Source of the DNA: Andalucia godoyi
Lineage: Eukaryota; Discoba; Jakobea; Jakobida; Andaluciidae
Assembly (NCBI GenBank): GCA_009859145.1
Contig: VRVR01000041.1
Location: 62,001 to 126,000, forward strand
Direction of reading: 5' to 3'
Length of the DNA stretch: 64,000 nt
In this document: piece by piece, positions 8,703 through 18,254 of the stretch
Layout of the letters: every line of letters starts with the position of its first letter
Position numbering within the stretch: position 1 is the stretch's first letter
The notes under the pieces: model-generated
The model's database searches: none
What the model was told of the DNA's origin: nothing
Seen by the model: the letters and a program-made list of their open reading frames with translations, nothing else
Position numbers and translations under genes: made by a program

Positions 8703-10655
8703 ATGAAGACACGGAGTCGAGAGAAGAGATCAGAGAAGAGATCAGAGAATAGGAAACGTGAAGATGTGTCTGCGCCGCCACCGTCACCGCCGTTGCTGCT
8801 GTCTTTGAAACCGGGCAAGCTGGAAGACGGGCCCGAGTGGGACAATGAATTGCACATTTTGACGCTTTCGTCACCGAACGCCCAATTAGCATACTGCGGG
8901 CTTCTCAAGTTCAGATTGCTTGAAGGAAGCGTTGAAATTCAGGGAGTGACTATATCGGAGAGAAATGCATCGTTCGTGTCGTTTGTCGCTCCGCATCATG
9001 GCTGGTTTCTGCTGCGCGTTGCCATACACAAATCCAATCATGCAAAGTTGCTTCTCAGCTACCACCATACGTCTACGTGCAAGTCTCGATTTCCACGCAG
9101 GCCTCTTCCGGAATACTGCGAACTCCCCTTGCATGGTACGTTTTCTTCTGATTTTCCAAGCCTCCGACTCGTAAATCCCAAGAGCGCGGGGTGTGCAATT
9201 TCAACTCTTCGAGATGTCGACGAATGCGACGTTCGAGATCTTGTGCAAGTACGGACTCGCCTGAATTCGCTGGTGGTAAACCATGCCCCAGGACGTGTTT
9301 CACAAAAGATCGCGCCTGTGATCATGGTGATGGGACGTCGTGCGGTTGGCAAATCCACGTACACCCGGCAGCTTGTAAACTCCTTACTGATGTCACGATT
9401 GCACCAGGACCAGGAAAAGCCGGCACAAATGGCCCGCGTTGTTGTTCTCGATTGTGATCCTGGACAACCATTTGTTTCGGGACGTGTTGGATGCGTGACG
9501 CTCTCTGTGATTTCCCGGCCCATCCTGCACTCGGTCCCACTCTTGGATGCGTATTGCGCCGAGGACGTGGCGTCGGAGCATTACAGCCTTTTTTACGGAT
9601 GTTTGGCACCAGATGTCGATCCTTTGCGGTTCATGGCTCTGGTCAAGGCTCTCTTTCAAAGATATGTAGATCGCTATGCTTCAAATCCGAGTAGCAAATC
9701 CTGGACTCCGCTCGTCGTGCATCTGAGCGGGTTCCTACGAGGAATCGGTGTGGAAATGGCAGCCGAGATGTGCCAGCTCATGATGCCGGATCACATCGTC
9801 CACATTAGTCCGAGTCCCGCAGCTGACTATCCTATTCAGGTGCCGCTGCAGCCAATCGGAGTCTTTACGAGGGAAGTCGTGTGGTCGCTTGAAAGAGATG
9901 CAGCGGATGCTCAACGTGTGAGAGTGCACCATGTCGCTGCATGGAAAAGGCCTGTAGACGGCCCTGTTTCAATGGATGGCGGGTCGGCGGTCCAAGAAAA
10001 TGAAACTGGACTTGGCGATCCAGATGAAATGAACAGTCTCGTGAACTTGCCTGCGGAGGACAGCAAGAAAAAGCCCAGCACTGGCCGGATGGATGCTGGA
10101 TCACAGAGGCTGTGCATTCTTGCCTCGTACTTCCGAAGTTTGTACTTAGCCGACAGTTGCGATTCTCTTCCTGATGCCGCATCAATGGACTTGGCGGAAG
10201 TGTTCTGTCGCGCTGCCCCTTACTGTATTTCCCGGGTAGCAATTCGGAATCTGGGAAGCCATGTGCTGACCAACGGACAGATCGTCGGTCTGCTTGATCG
10301 CCATGATGCCTGTCTGGGGCTCGGTATTCTTCGTTCGATAAGCGTGACCAATGATTTGCTATTCATTCTCACTCCTCTGGACCAGGCACAGGTGTCCGAA
10401 TGCACGGCCGTTGCTGCGTCCACAGAGATGTCGATTCCCGTGCAATTTATGAGATCTCTCGATGAAGCAATCAGTGCAGCGGACTCCGTCGATCAACCGG
10501 TCTTTGAGCCTCCCTTTTCCTCCAAGTTCTGCGTTACGGGTGCTCTTTACGGGTCCACAATCATGACGGGTGGTCTGCGACCTTCTGGAGCAATTGACAG
10601 ACAATCAGGAGGCAAAGCGTCTTCTCGAAAGCGTCTTCTCCCTGACACTTCCTGA
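8703..10655 (+). CDS. Polynucleotide 5'-hydroxyl kinase GRC3/NOL9-like
   Basis: A 650-residue protein of the Clp1/Grc3 kinase family. The Walker A loop GRRAVGKST is at about residues 210-218. A second family block, VVVLDCDPGQPF, is at about 246-257, matching the 'LD.D.GQ' motif. The segment TPLVVHLSGFLRGIGVEM resembles the 'P.IVNT.GW..G.G' stretch of NOL9. The N-terminus is basic (MKTRSREKRSEKRSENRKRE), suggesting nucleolar targeting. Grc3/NOL9 phosphorylates the 5' end created when Las1 cuts ITS2 of pre-rRNA. The larger size and divergent C-terminal half favour GRC3/NOL9 over CLP1 (about 430 residues). The start at 8703 follows a T/G-rich leader ending GAGCAGGGCATC. The neighbour across one gene, TEX10, belongs to the same maturation machinery. 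Confidence 0.82.
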   Translation: MKTRSREKRSEKRSENRKREDVSAPPPSPPLLLSLKPGKLEDGPEWDNELHILTLSSPNAQLAYCGLLKFRLLEGSVEIQGVTISERNASFVSFVAPHHGWFLLRVAIHKSNHAKLLLSYHHTSTCKSRFPRRPLPEYCELPLHGTFSSDFPSLRLVNPKSAGCAISTLRDVDECDVRDLVQVRTRLNSLVVNHAPGRVSQKIAPVIMVMGRRAVGKSTYTRQLVNSLLMSRLHQDQEKPAQMARVVVLDCDPGQPFVSGRVGCVTLSVISRPILHSVPLLDAYCAEDVASEHYSLFYGCLAPDVDPLRFMALVKALFQRYVDRYASNPSSKSWTPLVVHLSGFLRGIGVEMAAEMCQLMMPDHIVHISPSPAADYPIQVPLQPIGVFTREVVWSLERDAADAQRVRVHHVAAWKRPVDGPVSMDGGSAVQENETGLGDPDEMNSLVNLPAEDSKKKPSTGRMDAGSQRLCILASYFRSLYLADSCDSLPDAASMDLAEVFCRAAPYCISRVAIRNLGSHVLTNGQIVGLLDRHDACLGLGILRSISVTNDLLFILTPLDQAQVSECTAVAASTEMSIPVQFMRSLDEAISAADSVDQPVFEPPFSSKFCVTGALYGSTIMTGGLRPSGAIDRQSGGKASSRKRLLPDTS

Positions 10656-10798
10656 GGTGCACGATCCACCCGTAATTGTGGGCTCTGCATGATGACGTAA
10701 ATGTACATTCAGCTGGTGTTTATGATGTTTGAGGGTTCTGCATTCCAATCAAAAAATAGAAGAGAAAACACAGAAGTGCGCATGATACAATGCTAGTA

Positions 10799-11491
10799 CT
10801 AGGGACTTTCCTGTGCAAACGTGGCGATCTTGGGCTGTCGCGCTGCTTGAGGATTCCTCGCGTCTGTCGAAGACTGTTGCACCTTCTTCATAAACGTACG
10901 GACTTCGTCGAGGTTCTCGAATTCGACTCGAGTTCCCTGGCCGGCGCCTGCATTCTGCATCGCAATCGCCCGTTCCACAAGTCTGTTTAGTGTGTCCTTG
11001 AGCATTTCCTGGAAGTCTTCGGTGACTTGACCGATCCGCTTTCGGTGCTCCTCCAGCGTGCGCTCCTTTAATTCGAGCTCGTAAGCCTGGTCTCGCTTCA
11101 CCTCTTCGAGCGCTAGCCTCTGAAGCTCGATTTGATCCAGCAGTTCTGCTTTGGAATTCTCAAGACTGTTGATCTTGTCCACCAGTTGGTCTTGCCGAGC
11201 CTTGTAAAGCCGCGTGAAGTCCGTGCAAACTTCTTTCCGATCCACAAGCTGCTCCGCTAAATCCTGCTCGTGAACCAGGACTTTAGAGCGCATTTCAATC
11301 GCCTTGGCTCGTTCCACGCTCACTTCGGCAGTGCGATCATCAAGAATTCTTTCAAGACACTGTATCCGCGCTTCTAAACGCTGTAGCTTCTCATCGGAGG
11401 TGAAGTCCACTTGAAACACGGTGGGTCCAGAGATAGCTCCCTTCTTCCCCTTCTTCCCTTTTCCTCCTTTCTTTCCTTTCTTTGGTGGCAT
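10799..11491 (-). CDS. DRC12 (CCDC153)-like dynein regulatory complex coiled-coil protein
   Basis: A 230-residue protein. It begins with a Gly/Lys tract (MPPKKGKKGGKGKKGKKG), as CCDC153/DRC12 proteins do, then is a continuous coiled coil from about residue 35 to 180. Near the end the motif EDFQEMLKDTLNRLVERA aligns with the conserved 'YEEILHDNLDCLL' element of DRC12. DRC12 is a small subunit of the nexin-dynein regulatory complex that links outer doublets of motile flagella. The ATG at 11491 is chosen because the upstream part of the open frame is the TTTCG repeat tract. Identification rests on length, basic head and tail motif, so another short flagellar coiled coil is possible. Confidence 0.6.
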   Translation of the reverse strand: MPPKKGKKGGKGKKGKKGAISGPTVFQVDFTSDEKLQRLEARIQCLERILDDRTAEVSVERAKAIEMRSKVLVHEQDLAEQLVDRKEVCTDFTRLYKARQDQLVDKINSLENSKAELLDQIELQRLALEEVKRDQAYELELKERTLEEHRKRIGQVTEDFQEMLKDTLNRLVERAIAMQNAGAGQGTRVEFENLDEVRTFMKKVQQSSTDARNPQAARQPKIATFAQESP

Positions 11492-11557
11492 ATTAAGTTG
11501 TGCACGGCGGTGGAGAACGTACGAGACAGAATTCCAAGAAACACACTCAATCGAATT

Positions 11558-11616
11558 CGTTTCGTTTCGTTTCGTTTCGTTTCGTTTCGTTTCGTTTCGT
11601 TTCGTCGTGTCTCGTT
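11558..11616. repeat. (TTTCG)n pentanucleotide repeat
   Basis: About eleven nearly perfect TTTCG units lie 70-125 bp upstream of the DRC12-like start codon (GAAAC on the coding strand), probably in its leader or core promoter. Confidence 0.9.
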
Positions 11617-11974
11617 TCGTTCGTTTCGTCTTTCTTTCTTTCACAACGGACAAATGATTTTGCCCTCATACAAGACTGTCAATCGGCATCGCAAAAAAAA
11701 CACCCCCATGCGTATGAGCAGAAGACGTTACGTTTTGCAATCGCATTTTGTCTTGGGCAGCTATTGCGAGCAACGCTAAAAGACGAAGCGTGCAGGAAGC
11801 AGCGCGCTTTGAAAATGGATTTACAGCATACACATCAATGAGCAAGGCACCATCCTGCGTCTGCGACGTGCAGGCCTCGGGTCGTTGGCAGACTCTTCGC
11901 AGATGTGGCATTCCCGCATCGCGAGTATTGGCAACGAACTTCTCAATCGCCTACAATGATGCATCACTGGGACG

Positions 11975-14500
11975 TCACAGCAACGACAAGAGACCGGATA
12001 CTTGCGCTGACGCATCCTCCGGCACGCCAAACCCAGAATCGGCAAATCGCGAAAGAATGGAGCGGAGAGAAACGATGGATTCTCCCGGTAAATAGGAACG
12101 ATACGTGCTCGACAATACGATCCATTTCTGCAATGATGTACTGGTGATTGAAGAGAATATGCTGGAAACAAACGAGGGCGAGGCAACAACGAGGGACTGG
12201 AAAGATGGGCTTCCGCGAAGGAGAAATTGCGCAAACATCTCCAAGGAAGCGGCCGACAATTTTGCGGCTGAATCAACAAACAACGAAACCAAGTTGTTGT
12301 CCAAGAAGAACGGGCTTACTGCAGAAAACAACAAGCAAGTTCGCTCTGCTCCAGAACCAAGCGCAGATTGCTCCAAGATCGTCCGCAGCACTTCTGAATC
12401 GGAAGCCATAACACTGAACAAGCATCGACATATGTTGAAAAACTCCACTCCAGTAAAAGGCACATTTCGAAGAACGGAAACAATGAAGGAAAGAATATTG
12501 CTGGCATGGTCATCCGAAGAGCTGACCTGCATCGACAGACCGCACATCTCAAATAAATGTTCAAGAGCAGATGGCGACACAGGATGGCCATTCACAACGC
12601 TAGTAAAACTCTTCGCGACTGCTGTCATGAGTTCTTCATTCTTGAAAACATCGAGAAAGAACAGAACATCCACAAACAAACACTGCAGGGTTGCGTGTAA
12701 AGAAAGAAACGGTCCATAGATGTCCTTTCCTGTTTTGCGAGATTTGCAGTAAAAGAACGGCCCGAGTTTGGACAAAAACATTTGCGATTCCTGGACCGTC
12801 AACCGATGCGACCGCACCGTATCCAAAACGATGCGACCGATGAGAAGCGTAAAATCTGCGTCTGCAGCTCCCACGACGAACAGAAGCTTTGGCAGGTTCA
12901 CGATCCAAGTGCTCGGAAGCAGGCTGGAGTGCTGGGGGAAATCCGTGGCAATGGTATGCATGAACTGCAGCAGCTTCTTCTTGTGAACTGAGAGATGATG
13001 AACCTGCTGAAATCGCGACAAAACGGCATTGATCAAATCGACGGCTTGTTCGGATTTCAGGGAAGGTAAACAGAGAAACGAAAAGGCCATTTCCAAAACT
13101 TCCCCTAGCATCCACGACTGGTGAGATGCCATATTGTCGAATCCCGAAGCAAAGTACGCGAGAATGAACTGCAAGACGCGGTCATCCGAAGGAGACAGCA
13201 ACAGCAGAACTTTTGCGCAGACGATATTCCATTCAACATTCTGAGGATCAGAAGGAAAGTCGCAAAGAACATGTTTCATAATCTGTACAGGAAACTCCTT
13301 TCCGACTTCGTGGATGTGATTTTCCAGAATGTATAAAGCAACAACGACAATATCAATCTTGGAATCGCGTGACTCGGATTCCAAGAACATGCTGACGATA
13401 TACTTTGATATTGTCACCCATGGAACATGGTGTGTTGGGGATCTGCGAACAGCTTCATGGGATTTTGACGAACGTGTCGCGGCGTCTTCGGAGCTATCTC
13501 CAAACAAAGCATGCGACCGGCGTTTCAGGAACTCCCACGCGGTGGAAGGAGCAGAAGGCGAAATGGACGGGTGATCGAGATACAACGTGACAGCCGAAAC
13601 CTTGGAATTTTTGGAGACATGCAGCGCTGTTCCAGAGGATGCGGTCAAGCCTGTGCTTTGGATGAGAACATTCCACGGACTCGTGTGGTGTTCATCTTTT
13701 GCAGAAGTCACACCGGACATCAGCGCCTTGATGTCCACGAACCACCGCAGGATGGAAACAAAACACAGCATAAGCGATCTCTTTGTGGTTTTGCTCAACG
13801 TGAATAGTGTCTGTGCAATAGACGGCACAAGGACCTTCATGCAACTTTCCTCGAAATCAATACTTGAAGCCAAAGCATGAACCTGAGCACTGACATCCTT
13901 CTTCATTCCACTGCTCTGGGTCTTCGGTGCGTGGGCATCCTCTGTCACAGCAAGTTTGAACATCTTGCAGAAGTCGAGGAGGCAGCGAGAAGCATCGTTC
14001 TGAATTACGAACCCTTGACTTGTCACGCCGGAGTTCAGATACAGTATCCACAAAGAAAACAGCGATTGAGACGAAACGAACAGTGGGAAAAGATCTTTGG
14101 AGGCTGAGACCACAGCCGATCTTACGCTCATCTCGTCGTCTGAGAGTCGCCGGCCCAGAACATCGACAGCAGGCCGCAACAATCCCACATGAGACGGGTG
14201 CTCCAGATTTCCCTCCGGTTGCAGCAGCTCGCGGATGCCCAGAATTCCGTCTTTCCTAAAGTCCTTGTTAAAGTGAGATGCAGCATTCGTGATGCATTGT
14301 GACAGGCTCCATTGTCGATGGGTCACAGGGATGCTCGTCGACTGTGACTTGAGAATTGACTGCGTGATAATCGTTAGTTTCCGTGTCTTGATCGACAGCG
14401 GGTTTGCAGGCTGTGGCCGTTTTCCAAGTTTCACCTTGACCTTTTGAAAATCGGAAGAGCCCTTCTTCTTGGCTGACGACAGCCACGTTGATTTTCCCAT
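11975..14500 (-). CDS. TEX10/IPI1-like ribosome-maturation (rixosome) subunit
   Basis: An 841-residue helical-repeat protein. The N-terminus is diagnostic: MGKSTWLSSAKKKGSSDFQKVKVKLGKRP corresponds to the 'DFQKVKLKVGK' start of IPI1/TEX10. It is followed by HFNKDFRKDGILGIRELL, matching their 'N...K..AL.GLKDLL' block, and by ARM-like helical repeats to the end. In yeast and animals IPI1/TEX10 works with PELP1/Rix1 and WDR18/IPI3 in pre-60S maturation, and with Las1-Grc3/NOL9 in the rixosome. The ATG at 14500 is preferred; 18 upstream codons are open but lack an ATG. The gene runs opposite to GRC3/NOL9 and is separated from it only by the DRC12-like gene. Confidence 0.8.
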   Translation of the reverse strand: MGKSTWLSSAKKKGSSDFQKVKVKLGKRPQPANPLSIKTRKLTIITQSILKSQSTSIPVTHRQWSLSQCITNAASHFNKDFRKDGILGIRELLQPEGNLEHPSHVGLLRPAVDVLGRRLSDDEMSVRSAVVSASKDLFPLFVSSQSLFSLWILYLNSGVTSQGFVIQNDASRCLLDFCKMFKLAVTEDAHAPKTQSSGMKKDVSAQVHALASSIDFEESCMKVLVPSIAQTLFTLSKTTKRSLMLCFVSILRWFVDIKALMSGVTSAKDEHHTSPWNVLIQSTGLTASSGTALHVSKNSKVSAVTLYLDHPSISPSAPSTAWEFLKRRSHALFGDSSEDAATRSSKSHEAVRRSPTHHVPWVTISKYIVSMFLESESRDSKIDIVVVALYILENHIHEVGKEFPVQIMKHVLCDFPSDPQNVEWNIVCAKVLLLLSPSDDRVLQFILAYFASGFDNMASHQSWMLGEVLEMAFSFLCLPSLKSEQAVDLINAVLSRFQQVHHLSVHKKKLLQFMHTIATDFPQHSSLLPSTWIVNLPKLLFVVGAADADFTLLIGRIVLDTVRSHRLTVQESQMFLSKLGPFFYCKSRKTGKDIYGPFLSLHATLQCLFVDVLFFLDVFKNEELMTAVAKSFTSVVNGHPVSPSALEHLFEMCGLSMQVSSSDDHASNILSFIVSVLRNVPFTGVEFFNICRCLFSVMASDSEVLRTILEQSALGSGAERTCLLFSAVSPFFLDNNLVSLFVDSAAKLSAASLEMFAQFLLRGSPSFQSLVVASPSFVSSIFSSITSTSLQKWIVLSSTYRSYLPGESIVSLRSILSRFADSGFGVPEDASAQVSGLLSLL

Positions 14501-15503
14501 CTTTTCACGCCCTCGAAAGAACGCAGAGTAGCAAGAAGAATCTGGCACCGACAAAGCAGGCGAAACGTCCTGAATATGCTGTGGTATTCGGTGAAGCGTT
14601 TGAAGCGAATGTATCTACAGTGGATTTTCCACCGAGAGAGATCCACGCGTGTTTGTTGTTGTTGTTGTTGCTGTTGTTGTTGTTGTTTTTAATGTGTTTA
14701 AATTAATCATAAAGAATGGGAACATGAAGTGTATCTTTCATGTTCGAGAGATAAATTGACCTAATGACATGCACTCGCGTACAGTGTCAGTTGAAAGAAA
14801 AAATAGAAGGGAAACAAAAGAAAAACAGAAGGGAAGCAGAAGAGGGATCGAACGGGTGAACAGATTGAAAAAGGAGCCACAAAGTGGGGTTGGTGGCAAT
14901 GTGGCATCAATTGATGCCGTCCGCTGCATCAAGTCGACTAGTGCCCTTTTTTTTTAACGCGAAAAAGGGGGAGCTTTCACTTTGTGTTTTTGTGTCGGTT
15001 TCCGTTTTCCTTCTCGTTCTCGTTCTTCTCTCGTTCTTCTTTCTTTCTTCTTTCTTTCTTTTCCTTGCCCCGAGTATCGTTCCACGTTGCGCCTTCTATG
15101 TAGGTCAAGGTGGTGGTAATTTTTTCTACCGGGCAGAAGCTGGGCTTTGTGCGACTCTGTGCATCATTTCTATGGATACGCAGTTACAAACTACTGAGCG
15201 AAATTTCTACGCTAATGCAATCTGCACTTATTTCACGTTAAAGAAATTCAGAAACTTCAAAACAAGGAAACACAAGAACGATCATGAGCATGAGCACGAG
15301 GTTGAACATGAAACACGGACGCAACATGCTGTTAGCGGTCTCCAACAAGACAAGACACCGCAGTGTCCGGAAATACGAACAAGAATGGATCTGTCGCGAA
15401 CAGATGCTCAAAAATACTATTTACGCTCACGCTCACATTGTAAAAAGACATTCCGATCGCAGTCTTTGCAACAAACGGAAAAAGGGGGGAAACGCACACT
15501 AAC
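14501..15503. other. 1-kb intergenic stretch upstream of TEX10, no supported gene
   Basis: Holds a (GTT)n tract at 14651-14688 (AAC repeats on the TEX10 coding strand), a poly-T run followed by GCGAAAAAGGGGG near 14950, and a pyrimidine-rich stretch at 14990-15070. One plus-strand frame is open over about 620 bp (14884-15507), but it starts in homopolymeric sequence, is rich in Lys, His, Arg and Phe, and shows no domain. I read this as the TEX10 upstream region plus the 3' flank of the next gene. Confidence 0.5.
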
Positions 15504-18073
15504 TTAAAAACGCTCTGGAAATTTGGCATACCAAGGCGGCTGAGATCCGTCTGCTTCCTTTGCTCCCTTGGTAACTTCGATCCTCAGTTCTTTCAACGCC
15601 GCCGCAACCTTTGCCTTCCCTTCAGCATCATTCTTGTCCTTCAAAAAGTTCTTCATCACCAACCCGTACCGAACTTGCCCATTTTCCGCATGCTTGCCCA
15701 TGAACTCAAGCACTGTTCGCGCAAAAGGAGAAAGTGACGTAGAACTCAACATCGTCTCGACGTAACCTTGCTTTGGAGGCGACTCCGCCGACTGGCGGCT
15801 CTTCTTTGCTGGCCTGTCCGAGTCTTGGCCGTCCTCCTCGGGTTGCGGACGCTTTCGAGTTGTATCCTGCGACAAGTATTCCTCAATGGAAAGGTGGCTT
15901 GCCTCTCCGCTCGGTTTCGATGTGACATCGGAAGGCGATTTCTTCTCTTCCTCCTCGTCTTCATTTTCGTCTTCGTCTTCGGCGTTATCCACTTCTGAAG
16001 CCGCATCAGACCCCTCTCCAGAATCCTCTGCATTACTATCTTCCTCTTCGGCGGGAGATTCGTACTTTGCGTCATCCAGACCCTCTTCATCACCGGCAAA
16101 TCCTTCGAACACATCAAAATCCGCATCCGCGCCGCTTCGAGCGAATAAAGCATCGTCATTCTGCTGCTGCTTCTTCATGAATCCCGAAACTTGGCTTTCG
16201 TGTTTGGAAGATGCTTCCATAGCTGCCTGCAAGTTGGCCTGACTCTTCTTGAAAATGTGAAAATGGCCAATCCCCGGTTTGCGAGAAGAAAAGACTGTCT
16301 CAATTTCCTCCTGGTCGGTTGGGCGAGAATGGACCCGAGCAAATTGGAACCAAGAACCCGGAAAAAACACATCAACAACACTGCCCGTTTTCCTCGGACC
16401 CATCAAGACTTCTTCGCGTTCTCCCAACTCTCTTTTCCCTGCGTACCTTTTGGACTGTTGGAAACTGTCTCTACTGGAATTCTCTCTGTCCAGCGCTTCC
16501 TGAATGTACACCGATTTGAATTTCTCAGGGTTCTCACGGAAACTCTTCATTTTTTCATCTCTTTTCAGGTCAATGAATCGCACTCTTTCCATCCGCTTCT
16601 TCTGGTCTTTAGACAACTCTGGCTTCTCCGTCGCCAGCAGAGGAACCTTCAGTTTCACAAAACGCAAAAATTCGGCACCTCGAGAAAACGTCGCAAAGTC
16701 GATGGCGTCTTTGAAGTTTCCAACAATCCAGGAATCCTGATGGAAACTGTTTGGATCGCCTTCAACACGGAGTTCTTCGACTGCCTCAACGAAAACCGTC
16801 ATCAATCCAGGGTCCGCTCCCTGCAAACTCTGGGCAACTTGCGGGAAATGAAACTCAAAAGCAGATCGTAAGGACAAGTCATCATAGAGTTCTCTTTCAA
16901 GTTCCGTGTACAATACAGTACCGTAGCTACTCCGTTTCGTAAAGTAGTTTTCATCAACGGGTGGTGTATCATTCCACTTTGACGACGGGAAAACACGCAG
17001 CAACGAGGCCGCTTTTTCGAGCGCCTCTCTTAGGAGCATTTCATCTGCATGATCGGTGAACACGTCGTTCAGAACATTCAGCAGGTCCGAAAACGCCAGA
17101 ATGGGACGCTGGTGCGCAACAATCTCACAATTTTTCTGTGGAAAGTTCACTCCTCGATTGTTTTTCACCATCACAACAACTGGCAACGCGTGATGGGACG
17201 GCAACATGTGTTTGTCCGCTAAAATATGCGCTGACATGTGCAGGGAACCGTGATAAGGATTCAAGTGCATTTGTGTCACATGTCGGTCGAAATCACTCGC
17301 TGTAGGAACTCTGCCAATGCCAACAAATACTTCGCAAATGTCCTTCAGAGACTGTTCTCTTTCCTTCGGAAGAAGATAGTCCGGTGGATTGACGATCGCG
17401 AAGTCGATAGAAATGTTGTCCATGAGCCCATTTTCCAGAATGAAATAAGAGACCTCGTCAGTCAGGTCAAAACGAGTCGGCGAGCCTTCCGTCAACTTCG
17501 TGAAGTCTATTTCGAAAAGCGCTGTTAGCCATTTTTGAAGCAGAGCAAGACACGCACACACACACACACACACGAGAGAGAGAGAGAAAGAAAGGGAAAG
17601 GGAAACCCAGAGTGAAAAAAGAAGAAATGCATACTTAGATTGATTGCACCCAAAAGTTTAGATGCTGGTGCATACGAGGCAGACGGCTTTGTGTTAACCA
17701 CTACTTGCACTCCATGTTGTTCCAGAAGTGCACGTTGGACTACCTGCAATCTTTCTGGAAGATTGATCAAACGAAACAGAGCATCTTTAATAAGGCTGCA
17801 CTGCGCAAGTCCCTGCGCTTCCAAGAAAATGAGAAAGCGATCGTCAAAGAGCGACCGGCACGCAAGGATGGTCATCGTAGACGTCGAGAAAAATGCAAAC
17901 GCAAACGCAAATGCAAACGCAAATGCAAATGCAAACGCAAATGCAAATGAAACGAGAGAGACAGAGAGAGACAGAGAGCACATAGATACAAGAAAAAGAG
18001 AGAAGAAAGAAAAGAAAAGCAAATAGATACTCGACGGAGAAGAAACGTGGACGCTTCTGCTGCAATAAGACAT
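15504..18073 (-). CDS. Unrecognised multi-exon protein with acidic domain
   Basis: The last exon (15504-17521) encodes about 670 residues. Its acceptor (AACAG) joins the exon ending at 17635 across a 113-bp intron with a GTATGCAT donor; the join reads GAINL-T-LFEIDFTKLTEG. The upstream exon (QGLAQCSLIKDALFRLINL...) probably joins a short first exon ending near 18031 at another GTATCT donor, across an intron full of GCAAAT/GCAAAC repeats. The 5' end is uncertain; the ATG at 18073 is one option. The protein has a folded N-terminal half, a basic Lys/Arg stretch (ELSKDQKKRMERVRFIDLKRDEKM), a strongly acidic Asp/Glu/Ser segment (about residues 515-570 of the last exon) and a Lys-rich region. I recognise no domain. 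The acidic/basic layout suggests a nuclear or nucleolar factor, as inference only. Confidence 0.7.
17522..17634 (-). other. Intron (113 bp)
   Basis: The coding strand begins GTATGC and ends AACAG, with a CT-rich then GT-repeat tract before the acceptor. Splicing keeps the reading frame (exon phase 1) between the two coding parts of the unrecognised acidic protein. Confidence 0.7.
17880..17948. repeat. Hexanucleotide array of GCAAAY units containing octamer-like ATGCAAAT
   Basis: About eleven consecutive hexamers alternate between GCAAAC and GCAAAT, so the octamer ATGCAAAT recurs. The array lies within the probable first intron of the unrecognised acidic protein. In one frame of the coding strand it would read as repeated Phe-Ala, which argues against it being exon. 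Confidence 0.85.
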
Positions 18074-18254
18074 CCTCAAGTGAGTCTCACCGCCATAGTA
18101 TTCCCACAGCTCTCGAATCGATGGTTGCAAAAGTCATGAAAAGGAAGGGTTAGGGAAGGGAAGGGTTCGCAGATGCACGTCTGCACCACGCAAGTCGAGA
18201 GGAAAACCAAATCGGGAGGTGCGAGCTGCTGCTTTTTTTGCTTTTGGTGAAAGA

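Noticed and set aside
14884-15507. 207-codon plus-strand open frame between TEX10 and the next gene
   Set aside because: It begins in T-rich sequence, has biased composition and no domain; part is the 3' flank of the opposite gene.
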